Part shown: positions 16,597 through 25,022 of the stretch, in pieces
Layout of the letters: each line of letters opens with the position of its first letter
How positions within the stretch are numbered: position 1 is the first letter of the stretch
DNA from: Leucobacter sp. 7(1)
Lineage (GTDB): Bacteria; Actinomycetota; Actinomycetes; Actinomycetales; Microbacteriaceae
Assembly (NCBI RefSeq): GCF_900163635.1
Contig: NZ_FUID01000052.1
Location: forward strand, 124,001 to 188,000
Length of the DNA: 64,000 nt
Direction of reading: 5' to 3'
Made by a program: the position numbers and the translations under genes
The notes under the pieces: generated by a model
Told to the model about the DNA's origin: nothing
The model's database searches: none
Seen by the model: the letters and a program-made list of their open reading frames with translations, nothing else

Positions 16597-16925
16597 TGGG
16601 CCGTAGCGTCCGGTGCCGACAGGGGGCCGCGCGTGCGTGCACTGAGCGCCTCGTCAACGTCAAAGTAGCTCGCCCGAATGTCACTCACCCCGGGCATCGC
16701 CGCCAATGAGGTACGCATCGGCCCCTCACCCCAGGCCCGCGCCGACGTTTCATCCAGGAAGAGGTAGAGACCCGCTGCTTGACCGCGCTCGTCGTCAGAT
16801 CCCCAAATCTTCCAGATCAGCCCCGGGACCTCACTGATGTGCTCAGCGGCGAGGCGGTTCCGTTCCCGCTGAGCCGGATCCGCCGAGCCGAGTGTGCGAG
16901 CGTAGTTCACCTGGAGAAATTTCAT
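16593..16925 (-). CDS. YdhR-like putative monooxygenase
   Basis: 110 aa. Starts MKFLQVNYAR; contains IPGLIWKIW-like VPGLIWKIWGSDDERGQAAG, a YLFLDETSARAWGEGP strand-helix and MPGVSDIRASYFDVDEALS, all typical of the dimeric alpha/beta-barrel YdhR family. The start at 16925 has GGGAGG upstream; a start five codons earlier is also possible. It is the first gene of a two-gene operon with the nitroreductase-like protein. No activity is established for this family beyond structural similarity to small monooxygenases. Confidence 0.75.
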   Translation of the reverse strand: MKFLQVNYARTLGSADPAQRERNRLAAEHISEVPGLIWKIWGSDDERGQAAGLYLFLDETSARAWGEGPMRTSLAAMPGVSDIRASYFDVDEALSARTRGPLSAPDATAQ

Positions 16926-17042
16926 AGCGGAGCCTCCCACTGGGACAGTCTGGACAGAAATCCATCCCCCAGCGGTGCCGCGTACCAGTCACCAGTATCC
17001 CCCAGAAGGATTCCGCCGACAAGAGGCGGCGCCCGCGGGACG

Positions 17043-17252
17043 CTAGTTGAACATGAAGCTCGACGCGCAGGTGCCAAACGCCACGACAAATGCGGCGAAC
17101 AGCCCCAGGGTCACCCAGGTGTTCATGGGGAGCTTCTCTGGCCCTTCCTCGGGAACCGTCGTCTCCGCGGCGTGAGCGCCCCCGGTAGCCGGGTCAAGCG
17201 CCGAGTCGGAGTTCAGTGCCCCATCGGTGTGGGGACCAGGCGCGGCACTCAT
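17043..17252 (-). CDS. Small single-TM membrane protein
   Basis: 69 aa. The N-terminal 46 residues are hydrophilic, Pro/Ala/Glu-rich and probably disordered; the C-terminus is one helix (NTWVTLGLFAAFVVAFGTC) ending SSFMFN. The start overlaps the stop of the upstream three-TM protein by 4 bp. The tail-anchored design suggests a subunit or modulator of that neighbour. No family recognised. Confidence 0.65.
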   Translation of the reverse strand: MSAAPGPHTDGALNSDSALDPATGGAHAAETTVPEEGPEKLPMNTWVTLGLFAAFVVAFGTCASSFMFN

Positions 17253-17671
17253 GCGGGGCTCACAATTCGAGTGATATCCGATACGAGTGCGACCGCAAGC
17301 ACGGCGAACACAAACGCCATGAACCACGTGTACATCCACTTGCCGCGGTGATCGCTCACCCAGAATCGCCGCACGCTAATCACACCGTTCACAACGGCGA
17401 TGGCGCACAGCACGATGCCGACAGGCGCGGCGAGCACCCCGGCGACGCCCACGATCGGCACCAGAATCGGGATCAGCAGGTACGTGATCAAGCACCGTAC
17501 GCCCGAGATGATGATCGCAACGCGGAAGTTGCGATGCGCATCCCGGTCGATGAACGGGGTCTTTTTGATCTCGGAGACGCGCAGGAGGCGGCGCATAAAG
17601 CGATCCGCGGCGGAACGCTCATTCTCAGCTGTTTCTTCAGCTGCCGCAGGTGCGGTGTTCACGATAGCCAT
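17249..17671 (-). CDS. Three-TM membrane protein of unknown function
   Basis: 140 aa. A cytoplasmic N-terminus of about 50 residues (VSEIKKTPFIDRDAHRNFRV) precedes three hydrophobic helices (about 52-75, 79-98 and 112-135) with a VISVRRFWVSDHRGKWMY loop. The start at 17671 has GGGAGAG upstream. It forms a two-gene operon with the tail-anchored protein. Similar uncharacterised proteins occur in Microbacteriaceae, from memory; I know no function. Confidence 0.7.
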   Translation of the reverse strand: MAIVNTAPAAAEETAENERSAADRFMRRLLRVSEIKKTPFIDRDAHRNFRVAIIISGVRCLITYLLIPILVPIVGVAGVLAAPVGIVLCAIAVVNGVISVRRFWVSDHRGKWMYTWFMAFVFAVLAVALVSDITRIVSPA

Positions 17672-17797
17672 TGACTCTCCCAGTCGAGCGCAGCGAGTAC
17701 AGACGGACCCCATCTCTCGAAAAGCCTAACAGCCTTTTCCTGTTCATCAGATGTGGTGTCCGCATGCCCCATGCCGTTGTTCCCCGGGTCGGCCCTG

Positions 17798-17829
17798 ATC
17801 GGCATGCAGAGGCGCCCGAATCGGCATGC
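17798..17829 (+). promoter_or_regulatory. Paired direct repeats upstream of the PotD-like gene
   Basis: ATCGGCATGC occurs at 17798-17807 and again at 17820-17829, 22 bp apart, about two helical turns. The second copy abuts the -35 position of a possible TACGCT -10 (17851-17856). Direct repeats with this spacing next to -35 are typical AraC-family activator sites, and an AraC gene lies at the end of this cluster. Confidence 0.45.
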
Positions 17830-17899
17830 CCCAGGCAACCGGCCCAACCGTACGCTCTGGGTATCCAAAGAATTGCAGCGGCCAGAAAGGTGGGCAGTG

Positions 17900-19051
17900 A
17901 TGCGCACAGTGCGTTCCTCACAGCGGTTCGAACTCAGCCGCCGGGAGCTGTTCCGATGGGGCGGCGTTGGGTTGGGTGCCCTGGGTATTGCTTCGCTCTC
18001 TGCGTGTGCGGGGAGCGACAGCCCGCGACCGCTCGTGTGGGGAAACTGGACCGTGACTATGGACTACGACGAGACCACCGGTTCCTACCCGACGCTTGAT
18101 CAGTTCACCCAAGAGTCCGGAATCCCCGTGGACTATCTCGAGGATATTGATAGCAGCGCAACGTTCTACGCGAAGATTCGCGAACAGCTCGAGCAGGACC
18201 AATTCCCCGGGTACGACCTGTTCAATTTCGCGGATGACTACACGGGCCGACTTATTGAGGCAGGGCAGGTCCAGGAGTTCGATCACAGCCGGATCCCCAA
18301 CCTGGCGAACTTGTCTGACCTGATGAAAAATCCGAGCTTTGACCCCGGGCGGAAGTTCAGCATCCCGTGGCAGGGTGGGCTAACCGGCCTCTGCTACAAC
18401 GTGGATCTCTATCCGAAGGGCGTTCAAAGCCTCTCAGACCTTGGCGCACCCGAACTCCACGGACGTGTGGGGATTCTGACCGAGATGATTGACACAATAG
18501 GCCTGACACTCCTCGAGCAGGGCGTCGATGTGTCGAGCGGTTGGGGAGACGCAGAATTCGAGCGAGCGCTTGCGGAGATCCAAGAACGATTGCAGCGCGG
18601 ACAGTACGCCCAGGCGACCGGGAACTCGTACACCCAGGACCTTGAGACGGAACGCATTTGGGCCGCAATGTGCTGGTCCGGCGATGTGCAAGTACTCAAT
18701 GAAGAAGCCGGACGAGAACAGTTCAAGTTCGTGATCCCCGAACCAGGGGGCCTCAAGTATGTGAATTCCATTCAGGTTCCGAACGGTTCAGACCGCATGT
18801 CAGATGTTGAACGTTTGATCGACTTCTACTATCAGCCGGAGGTCATGGCTCAGGTAGTTGCCTACACCGCAACGGTGCCGCCCATCGACGGAGTCCAAGA
18901 GGCGCTCGCCCGAATCGACCCAGCTCTCGCGAAGAGCCCGCTACTGTTCCCTTCCGATACTGACGCACAGAGAATCTTCGATTTCCGGCAGCTCACACCC
19001 GCGGAAACGAAAAGCTACGTTGACGCGTTCGTCGGAATGCTCAACGGGTAG
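17900..19051 (+). CDS. Tat-type PotD-like extracellular solute-binding lipoprotein
   Basis: 383 aa. The leader has a twin-arginine motif LSRRELFRW (12-20) and a lipobox LSAC (Cys36), so it is exported folded and then lipidated. The mature part resembles spermidine/putrescine-binding proteins: TIDQFTQESGIPVDYLEDI-like start, GYDLFNFADDYTGRLIEAGQ, IPWQGGLTGLCYNVDLYPKG and PEPGGLKYVNSIQVPNGSDR. No permease or ATPase gene follows; instead an amidohydrolase comes 50 bp later. It may feed an unlinked transporter or act as a receptor. Codon choice looks less GC3-extreme than in flanking genes. Confidence 0.8.
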   Translation: MRTVRSSQRFELSRRELFRWGGVGLGALGIASLSACAGSDSPRPLVWGNWTVTMDYDETTGSYPTLDQFTQESGIPVDYLEDIDSSATFYAKIREQLEQDQFPGYDLFNFADDYTGRLIEAGQVQEFDHSRIPNLANLSDLMKNPSFDPGRKFSIPWQGGLTGLCYNVDLYPKGVQSLSDLGAPELHGRVGILTEMIDTIGLTLLEQGVDVSSGWGDAEFERALAEIQERLQRGQYAQATGNSYTQDLETERIWAAMCWSGDVQVLNEEAGREQFKFVIPEPGGLKYVNSIQVPNGSDRMSDVERLIDFYYQPEVMAQVVAYTATVPPIDGVQEALARIDPALAKSPLLFPSDTDAQRIFDFRQLTPAETKSYVDAFVGMLNG

Positions 19052-19101
19052 CAACAGTTCGTTCCCGCATACCCCTCTCTACAGAAAGCAAAGGTATCCC
19101 A

Positions 19102-20424
19102 GTGAGTACACGACCAAGCTTCGTGATCTGCGACGTCGCAGTCGTTGATGGAACCGGTGCCGCAACACGTGAAGATGCGTACCTCGAAGTGCACGGGAAT
19201 CGGATCGCCCGCATTGGCGACATGACGGAGTACACCCCACGTGACGGGGTGGAAGAGATCCGCCTCCCGGGCCACTTTGTCATGCCTGGTCTGATCGATG
19301 CCCACGTGCACCTCTCAGGCGGACGTGCCGAGATGGATGATCAGGAGATCGGCGTCGCCGCGGAACCCATGGGGCTCAAGGCGATGCGCTCTGTGTACGA
19401 AGCGCAACAGCTTCTGAAACGAGGATTCACGACAGTCCGGGACATTTCTTGGAACGGTTTCTATCTGAAGCGGCTCTTTTTTGAGCAGCAGATCCCCGGC
19501 CCGAAAGTGGTGGCCTGCGGTCCCGGCCTCACGCGAACCGGCGGGCACGGTGACCTGTTTCAATTCACTCCGGAGTACGTTGCAGAACATGGCGTCTGGG
19601 GCATCATTGCCGATGGCCCTGAAGAGGTTCGCAAGGCCGTGCGGCGCAATCTCCGCGAGGGAGCCGATGCGATCAAAGTGTGGGTGAGCGGAGGCGACAA
19701 CTGGCCCCACGATCGTATCGATGACGTGCACTACTCAATGGAGGAGCTCCGTGCGTGCGTCGATGAGGCACACCGTCAAAAGGGCACCATTGTTGCGGCC
19801 CATGCCGAAAACCGCGAAGCGATCGAAATGGCAATTGATGCGGGTTGCGACACGATCGAGCACGGCGAGGACATCGATGAGGCTCTCGCCCGGAAGATGG
19901 TGGAGCACGGGACCATCCTGGTCCCCACGCTCGAACTCATCATCAACTGGTACAAGGATTTCATCCCACTGGGCGACGAGCCGCGAGAGCCTGTCCGCCC
20001 CGAGGCCTTCCTGTATCGGGACCTCTACCAAGAGCGGACCGAGGAATTCGGGGCCGCATACAGTGCCGCGTCAGAAGCAAGCTTCCGCACAGCCCTCGCC
20101 GCCGGCGTCAAGATCGCGCTCGGCTCGGATACCGTGTACGAGCCGCTCACGAAATACGGTGAATACAGTGCCCGAGAATTCAAGGCGCTTGTCCAGTACG
20201 GGATGACCGTGCCGCAGGCAATACACGCGGCAACCTCGGTGTCGGCTGAGGCTGTCGGCATGGCTCATGTCCTCGGGACGCTGGAACCTGGAAAGCTCGC
20301 GGATCTCCTGGTGCTCCGCGCAGATCCGACGGTGAATGCCGAAGTTGTCTACGACGTGCGCAACCATGCCCGGGTCTACTGCGACGGCAAGCTGACAGTA
20401 CAGGATGGCGAGTTCGTCTGGTAG
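19102..20424 (+). CDS. Metal-dependent amidohydrolase (Xaa-Pro dipeptidase/imidazolonepropionase-like)
   Basis: 440 aa, GTG start. All expected metal ligands are visible: HVH (68, 70) in GLIDAHVHL, the bridging Lys192 in AIKVWVSGG, His234 in AAHAENRE, His254 in TIEHGEDI and Asp343 in GSDT. The C-terminus GTLEPGKLADLLVL is the standard amidohydrolase ending. The K-VWVSGG arrangement matches the prolidase-like branch with a carboxylated lysine. It probably hydrolyses a small amide or cyclic substrate bound by the neighbouring solute-binding protein. The start is close to that gene's end (50 bp), and an AraC regulator follows 27 bp later. Confidence 0.87.
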   Translation: MSTRPSFVICDVAVVDGTGAATREDAYLEVHGNRIARIGDMTEYTPRDGVEEIRLPGHFVMPGLIDAHVHLSGGRAEMDDQEIGVAAEPMGLKAMRSVYEAQQLLKRGFTTVRDISWNGFYLKRLFFEQQIPGPKVVACGPGLTRTGGHGDLFQFTPEYVAEHGVWGIIADGPEEVRKAVRRNLREGADAIKVWVSGGDNWPHDRIDDVHYSMEELRACVDEAHRQKGTIVAAHAENREAIEMAIDAGCDTIEHGEDIDEALARKMVEHGTILVPTLELIINWYKDFIPLGDEPREPVRPEAFLYRDLYQERTEEFGAAYSAASEASFRTALAAGVKIALGSDTVYEPLTKYGEYSAREFKALVQYGMTVPQAIHAATSVSAEAVGMAHVLGTLEPGKLADLLVLRADPTVNAEVVYDVRNHARVYCDGKLTVQDGEFVW

Positions 20425-20451
20425 CAGGAGCCGCCGTATCCTGATCTGACC

Positions 20452-21735
20452 ATGGATACCGACGATTCACGCGTCTCAGTGACCTACGCACAGGTGCGGC
20501 GGACGTCGCTGCACACCCACTCCGGGGTACTTGAGATCGTCTTGGTTCTGCGCGGCGAGCTTGAGGTCACCGTGAGCTGCGAGCGCTTCGTGCTGGGCCA
20601 GGGCGACTACGCCGTTCTGAACGAGGGTGACCCGCATGTCTTCGTGGGGAGCGAAGAAAATGTCACTGCGATACTCCAGATCAAACTTGACGCGTTCTCG
20701 GATGCCGTGCCCGGTCTCTCAGGCGTAATCTATGCGTGCGAGTCGTTTGATCTTCCGCGGTTTCGCCGCGCTGAGGGGTCTCTGCGTGCGCTCATCCTCC
20801 GTGCGATCCTCGCTGACTCGACATCCCGAAATGATGCTGCCGCTTCGCTACTCACCGAGCTCGCTGCGGGGTATGCATTCGAGGACTACTACGAACGTCA
20901 GCGGGAGCTCACTCCCGCGCGGCGCCACCAGTTCCGTTCGATCGTCTCCGCAATGCAGGATCGGCTCGCATCACGAGACGTCCTTGGCCAGATTGCACAA
21001 GACCAGCACTACCGGAAAGACTCTCTCTCGCGGATCGTGCGGGAGGCCACGGCCGTCAGTTTTAGTGATCTTCTCACGTACCTGCGGGTCAGTTCAGCGG
21101 AACGCCGACTGGTGAGCACCGACCTTACAGTGGCAGAGATCGCTGCCGAGTGTGGCTTCTCCGATGTGAAATACCTCACGCGTGCTTTTCGATCCTGGTT
21201 TGGCGAGTCACCCGCCGACTACCGGCGCCGGGTTCGAGCGCAGTACCCAGCAGACGATCAGATCATCACGAGCCCAGAGTTGGGAGCCGTGCTCGCGGAA
21301 CAGCTCACGTTGTTGGAAAGCGGGGAACCGGGTCCGCCTCGTCTCAGCGTGACGCCGCTCCTCCTCAAGAACTTGGGGGGCCGCTCCGACCTCTTTCGAT
21401 CCATCGCCGAGCTGGCGCGCACGCTCCCGCCCCCGCCCCGCGGTCTTGTCCCCGCGACTCCACACCTCCTGCCCATTCAAGTAACTCCCCGCACTCCGGC
21501 ACCCTTAGACCTCATCGCAGGACTCGATCGGGAACAGTTCCAGCCAGCATTGCTCGTTGCGTCGTCAGATCCAGATCTCGTCCGTTCGACAGTGCAGGAA
21601 CTTGTCGGGGCTGGGGAGCGCAACGTACTTGTGTGGCTCACGTACGATTCTGGTCAGGGTGTCGCCGAGGAACGGCGAGCTGCGGAGCTGCGGAGCGAAT
21701 ACGGCGTGTCTGTGGTTCCGATGCGTCTCGGGTAG
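20452..21735 (+). CDS. AraC-family regulator with cupin N-terminus and extra C-terminal domain
   Basis: 427 aa, longer than usual. N-terminal cupin-like sensor (LHTHSGVLEIVLVLRGELEV, GDYAVLNEGDPHVF). AraC DNA-binding domain at about 178-262: LGQIAQDQHYRKDSLSRIV and LTVAEIAAECGFSDVKYLTR, then AFRSWFGESPADYRRR. About 165 further residues follow, with PLDLIAGLDREQFQPALLVA and ERRAAELRSEYGVSVVPM; I do not recognise this part. As last gene of the solute-binding protein/amidohydrolase cluster it probably controls that cluster from the paired repeats near 17800. Confidence 0.85.
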   Translation: MDTDDSRVSVTYAQVRRTSLHTHSGVLEIVLVLRGELEVTVSCERFVLGQGDYAVLNEGDPHVFVGSEENVTAILQIKLDAFSDAVPGLSGVIYACESFDLPRFRRAEGSLRALILRAILADSTSRNDAAASLLTELAAGYAFEDYYERQRELTPARRHQFRSIVSAMQDRLASRDVLGQIAQDQHYRKDSLSRIVREATAVSFSDLLTYLRVSSAERRLVSTDLTVAEIAAECGFSDVKYLTRAFRSWFGESPADYRRRVRAQYPADDQIITSPELGAVLAEQLTLLESGEPGPPRLSVTPLLLKNLGGRSDLFRSIAELARTLPPPPRGLVPATPHLLPIQVTPRTPAPLDLIAGLDREQFQPALLVASSDPDLVRSTVQELVGAGERNVLVWLTYDSGQGVAEERRAAELRSEYGVSVVPMRLG

Positions 21736-21786
21736 CGCAACGCGCTCTGTCCGCCCCACACAGGCTGGCGGACAGAGCGCGTTGCG
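21736..21786. terminator. Perfect bidirectional hairpin between convergent genes
   Basis: A 20-bp perfect stem (21736-21755 with 21767-21786) and an 11-nt loop, starting directly after the AraC stop and ending 8 bp before the stop of the convergent fasciclin gene. Confidence 0.85.
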
Positions 21787-21793
21787 CCCGGGA

Positions 21794-22471
21794 TTACTGC
21801 GCGTCAGCGGGCGGCATCAGCACGCTGTCGACGAGGTAGACAACCGCGTTCGCGGTCTGCACGCCGCCGCAGATCACGTGTGCACCGTTCACCTGCAGCG
21901 TGTCGCCGGAACCTGTGACTTCAAGGCTGTCTCCCTCGACAGTCTCGTGCGATCCCGCGATGTCCTTCGGCTCGATCTGACCCGGAACCACGTGGTAGGT
22001 GAGAATCTGGGTGAGGAGCTCGCTGTCGGTCTTCAACGTGTCGATCGTGGCAGCGTCGATCTTGCCAAAGGCGTCATCGACCGGAGCAAATACAGTGAAC
22101 TCGCCGCCGTTCAATGTGTCCACAAGGTCGACTTTGGGGTTGAGCTGGCCACTCACCGCGGACACGAGCGTGGTGAGCATCGGGTTATTGGATGCTGCCA
22201 CAGCCACGGGATCTTGGGACATTCCCTGAATCGATCCGGCACCGTCAGGGACCGCTTCCGCGTAAGCGCTGCAGCCCGATCCGACGAGGTTCGCTGCGGG
22301 ATCCATCGTTCCGGTCGAGGTGTCCGGGGCCTGAGTTTCCGACTGCTTCGGTGCAGCGGAATCTTCCGTGCCCGCGTCCGAGGACGCCCCCATCGAACAG
22401 CCCGTCAGTGTGGCTGCCCCGATGAGTGTGAGGGCGAAGGCGGTGCCGAGGGTCTTCTTCTTCGTGAACAT
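21794..22471 (-). CDS. Fasciclin-domain lipoprotein (MPT70/MPB83-like)
   Basis: 225 aa. Lipobox LTGC (Cys25) follows a short signal peptide, then a Ser/Thr/Pro-rich linker. One fasciclin (FAS1) domain fills the rest: [53 protein letters not shown] and [20 protein letters not shown]. These are the hallmark blocks of mycobacterial MPT70/MPB83. In mycobacteria these surface proteins are controlled by SigK; here the gene faces dipZ-sigK-rskA and carries a matching SigK-type promoter. It is a cell-surface protein, possibly adhesive or heme/copper-related, exact role open. RBS GAGGAGG. Confidence 0.93.
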   Translation of the reverse strand: MFTKKKTLGTAFALTLIGAATLTGCSMGASSDAGTEDSAAPKQSETQAPDTSTGTMDPAANLVGSGCSAYAEAVPDGAGSIQGMSQDPVAVAASNNPMLTTLVSAVSGQLNPKVDLVDTLNGGEFTVFAPVDDAFGKIDAATIDTLKTDSELLTQILTYHVVPGQIEPKDIAGSHETVEGDSLEVTGSGDTLQVNGAHVICGGVQTANAVVYLVDSVLMPPADAQ

Positions 22472-22519
22472 GGTTCCTCCTCAGAAATCAATCCGCGGAT
22501 TCCCGCGGCTTGTGAACGT

Positions 22520-22546
22520 CTTCGGAGCCCCGACCGGATCGGATTG
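22520..22546 (-). promoter_or_regulatory. SigK-type promoter of the fasciclin gene
   Basis: Read on the minus strand: CAATCC (22546-22541), 15-bp spacer, CCGAAG (22525-22520), 49 bp before the start codon. It is similar in design to the mycobacterial SigK consensus (CCATCC and CCGAAT, as I recall it) and matches the divergent promoter facing it. Confidence 0.6.
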
Positions 22547-22604
22547 CAACTTTCTTGCAGATTTTTTCCTGGCCAGTCCGCTCACACCCCAGACCGTCGA
22601 AAAG

Positions 22605-22631
22605 CAATCCGATCCGGCCCCCGCACCGAAC
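22605..22631 (+). promoter_or_regulatory. SigK-type promoter of the dipZ-sigK-rskA operon
   Basis: CAATCC (22605-22610), 15-bp spacer, CCGAAC (22626-22631). The 14 bases GCAATCCGATCCGG are shared exactly with the opposing promoter, giving an inverted-repeat arrangement. 25 bp lie between the -10 and the ATG of dipZ. Confidence 0.6.
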
Positions 22632-22656
22632 CACTTCGCAACAGAGAGGGCTTCTC

Positions 22657-24378
22657 ATGGATACTGTGCTCATCGGTCTGCTCGGCGGACTCATCACCGG
22701 GATCTCGCCGTGCATCTTGCCGGTGCTCCCTGTCATCTTCCTCACCGCGGGCGCGCAACCCGCGGCCCCCGGGAAGGCCCCGGAGGTGATTCCGGCGAAA
22801 CCGAGCCGGCCGTACTGGATTATCGCTGGGCTCGTCATCAGCTTCTCCCTGGTGACGCTGCTGGGTTCCCTCCTCCTCGGGCTGCTCTCGATCCCGCAGA
22901 GCACAATCCGCTGGGCCGGAGTCGCCGTGCTGGCCATCATCGGCGTGGGCATGCTGTTCCCAGGGTTCGAACAGCTCCTCGAGAAACCCTTCCAGCGTCT
23001 CCCTCGGCGCAAAGTGGGCGACGGCGGGAGCGGTTTCGGCATGGGGCTCGCGCTCGGCACAGTCTTTGTCCCGTGCGCGGGACCGGTGCTCGCCGCGATC
23101 ATCGTGGCCGGAGCGACCGGAACGATCGGAGTGGAAACCGTGCTCCTCACGGTGTCGTTTGCACTCGGCGTCGCGATCCCGCTCCTCGTGTTTGCGCTCG
23201 CGGGCCGCAGCGTCGCCGGACGCATTCGTGGCTTCCGCAAGCGCGAGCGCACCATCCGGATCGTTGGCGGCGTCGCCCTCATCGCGCTCGCAATCGGGCT
23301 CGCCTTCAATCTTCCCCAGACGCTGCAGCGACTCCTGCCCGATTACACGGCTGGCCTACAGCGCGACCTCGCAGAGAGTGACGCCGGGAAAAACGCGCTG
23401 CAACTCGGCGGTCTTGTCACTGATGAGAACCGCGACTTGGACCGCTGCGCAAACAACGCGCCAGAACTTGCGGAGTGCGGAACCGCACCGGCGCTCCGCG
23501 GGATCGAAGCCTGGCTGAACACCCCAAATGGGGAAGCCATTGATCTCCCAGCGCTCCGTGGCCAGGTGGTACTCATCGATTTCTGGGCGTACTCGTGCAT
23601 CAACTGCCAGCGATCAGTGCCGCATGTTGTCGCGTGGGACCAGGCCTACCGTGACGCAGGGCTCACCGTGATTGGCGTGCACTCCCCCGAGTACGCCTTC
23701 GAGAAAGAACGCGCCAACGTCGAGGCCGGGATGCAGGACTTCGGGATCGACTATCCCGTGGCTCTCGACAACTCACTCTCGACCTGGACAAACTACCGCA
23801 ACCGCTACTGGCCCGCCCACTATCTGATCGATGCCGCGGGCACGGTGCGCCACATCTCGTTCGGTGAAGGGAATTATGCGGTCACAGAGAAGCTGATCCG
23901 CGAACTGCTGCAGGACGCCAACCCGGGTGCGACGCTCCCAGCAGAGACACGCACCAGCGACGCGACACCGGAGCTCGGGAGTACAACCCCGGAGACATTC
24001 CTCGGCTCGTCGAAAGACCGAAACTATGCTGGCGCGGGCGAGTACCGCGCCGGGACCGGCGAATTCACCTTCCCGGAGACGCAGCCCGACGACACCTTCG
24101 CACTCGACGGCACCTGGGACATCGAGACCCAATTTGCCACCCCAGGCGGCAAATCTGAGGGCACCATCCGCCTGAACTACCGGGGTCAGGAGGTGCGCAC
24201 TGTTGTTGCTGGGACGGGGACCGTCACCGTTGATGTTGCGGGCGGGGGAACTCGAACACTCGAGGTGAGCGGCACCCCTCGATCCATTCGACTCGTTGCA
24301 GAAGACGACCCCGCTTCCGGCACGCTCGACCTCATGGTCACACCCGGCGTCGAGGTGTACTCGTTCACATTCGGCTAA
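22657..24378 (+). CDS. dipZ: DipZ-type fusion: CcdA membrane domain plus thioredoxin-like domain
   Basis: 573 aa. Residues 1-220 form a CcdA-like domain of about six helices with conserved Cys19 (GISPCILPVLP) and Cys140 (FVPCAGPV). Residues about 280-430 are an extracytoplasmic thioredoxin-like domain with active site CINC (314-317) in DFWAYSCINCQRSVPH. The last 130 residues are a beta-rich domain as in mycobacterial DipZ. It passes reducing power from the cytoplasm to exported proteins. Two extra cysteines (264 and 274) lie in the linker. Its position between a fasciclin gene and sigK repeats the mycobacterial mpt70/83-dipZ-sigK theme. Confidence 0.92.
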   Translation: MDTVLIGLLGGLITGISPCILPVLPVIFLTAGAQPAAPGKAPEVIPAKPSRPYWIIAGLVISFSLVTLLGSLLLGLLSIPQSTIRWAGVAVLAIIGVGMLFPGFEQLLEKPFQRLPRRKVGDGGSGFGMGLALGTVFVPCAGPVLAAIIVAGATGTIGVETVLLTVSFALGVAIPLLVFALAGRSVAGRIRGFRKRERTIRIVGGVALIALAIGLAFNLPQTLQRLLPDYTAGLQRDLAESDAGKNALQLGGLVTDENRDLDRCANNAPELAECGTAPALRGIEAWLNTPNGEAIDLPALRGQVVLIDFWAYSCINCQRSVPHVVAWDQAYRDAGLTVIGVHSPEYAFEKERANVEAGMQDFGIDYPVALDNSLSTWTNYRNRYWPAHYLIDAAGTVRHISFGEGNYAVTEKLIRELLQDANPGATLPAETRTSDATPELGSTTPETFLGSSKDRNYAGAGEYRAGTGEFTFPETQPDDTFALDGTWDIETQFATPGGKSEGTIRLNYRGQEVRTVVAGTGTVTVDVAGGGTRTLEVSGTPRSIRLVAEDDPASGTLDLMVTPGVEVYSFTFG

Positions 24379-24422
24379 GACTCGCGTGGCGCAGACAACG
24401 ACAAATAGGAGGTGAGTAAGGC

Positions 24423-25022
24423 ATGCTGGAGGCGATGGTCATCGATGGGGTCGAGTTTTCGGAGGATGGCGGCACAGCCGATCCGGCCGACGCGGCACTG
24501 CGACGCGCAGCGCTTGGCGATCAGCGCGCCTTCGCCACCCTCTACGACCTCCTCTCAGCGCGGGTGTTCGGGTTGATCCTGCGGGTACTCGTTGACCGAG
24601 CGCAGAGCGAAGAAGTACTGCAAGAGGTGTTCCTCGAAGCGTGGCAGACGGCACAGTCGTTCGACGCTGACCGAGGCCGCGCACGCACCTGGCTCCTCAC
24701 GATTGCGCACCGCCGAGCTGTGGATCGTGTCCGCGCGTCCCAAGCTTCCCGGCGCCGTGATCTGACTGCCGGGGCCCGCGAGCTTTCCGACGCCGTTCCA
24801 GGGGTCGACGAGGAGGTCGCCCTGCTCGTCGATGGGGGCCGCGCGGTCCACGCACTTGATGCCCTTCCTGAGCCCCAGCGACGTGCCATCGTGCTCGCGT
24901 ACTTTGGTGGGTACAGCCACAGCGAGATCGCGGTGCTCCTGGAGACACCGCTCGGCACGATCAAGACGAGAATTCGGGACGGCCTGGGCCGGCTTCGAGT
25001 TGCACTGGAGGGAACGCGATGA
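24423..25022 (+). CDS. sigK: ECF sigma factor SigK
   Basis: 199 aa. Region 2: LRVLVDRAQSEEVLQEVFLE then WQTAQSFDADRGRARTWLL; region 4: ALPEPQRRAIVLAYFGGYSH and SEIAVLLETPLGTIKTRIRD. This is the SigK/SigL-like ECF group. A strong AGGAGGTG site precedes the ATG. The stop overlaps the anti-sigma start by 4 bp. 44 bp separate it from dipZ without an obvious promoter, so it is probably co-transcribed with dipZ from a SigK promoter, making it autoregulated. Confidence 0.92.
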   Translation: MLEAMVIDGVEFSEDGGTADPADAALRRAALGDQRAFATLYDLLSARVFGLILRVLVDRAQSEEVLQEVFLEAWQTAQSFDADRGRARTWLLTIAHRRAVDRVRASQASRRRDLTAGARELSDAVPGVDEEVALLVDGGRAVHALDALPEPQRRAIVLAYFGGYSHSEIAVLLETPLGTIKTRIRDGLGRLRVALEGTR

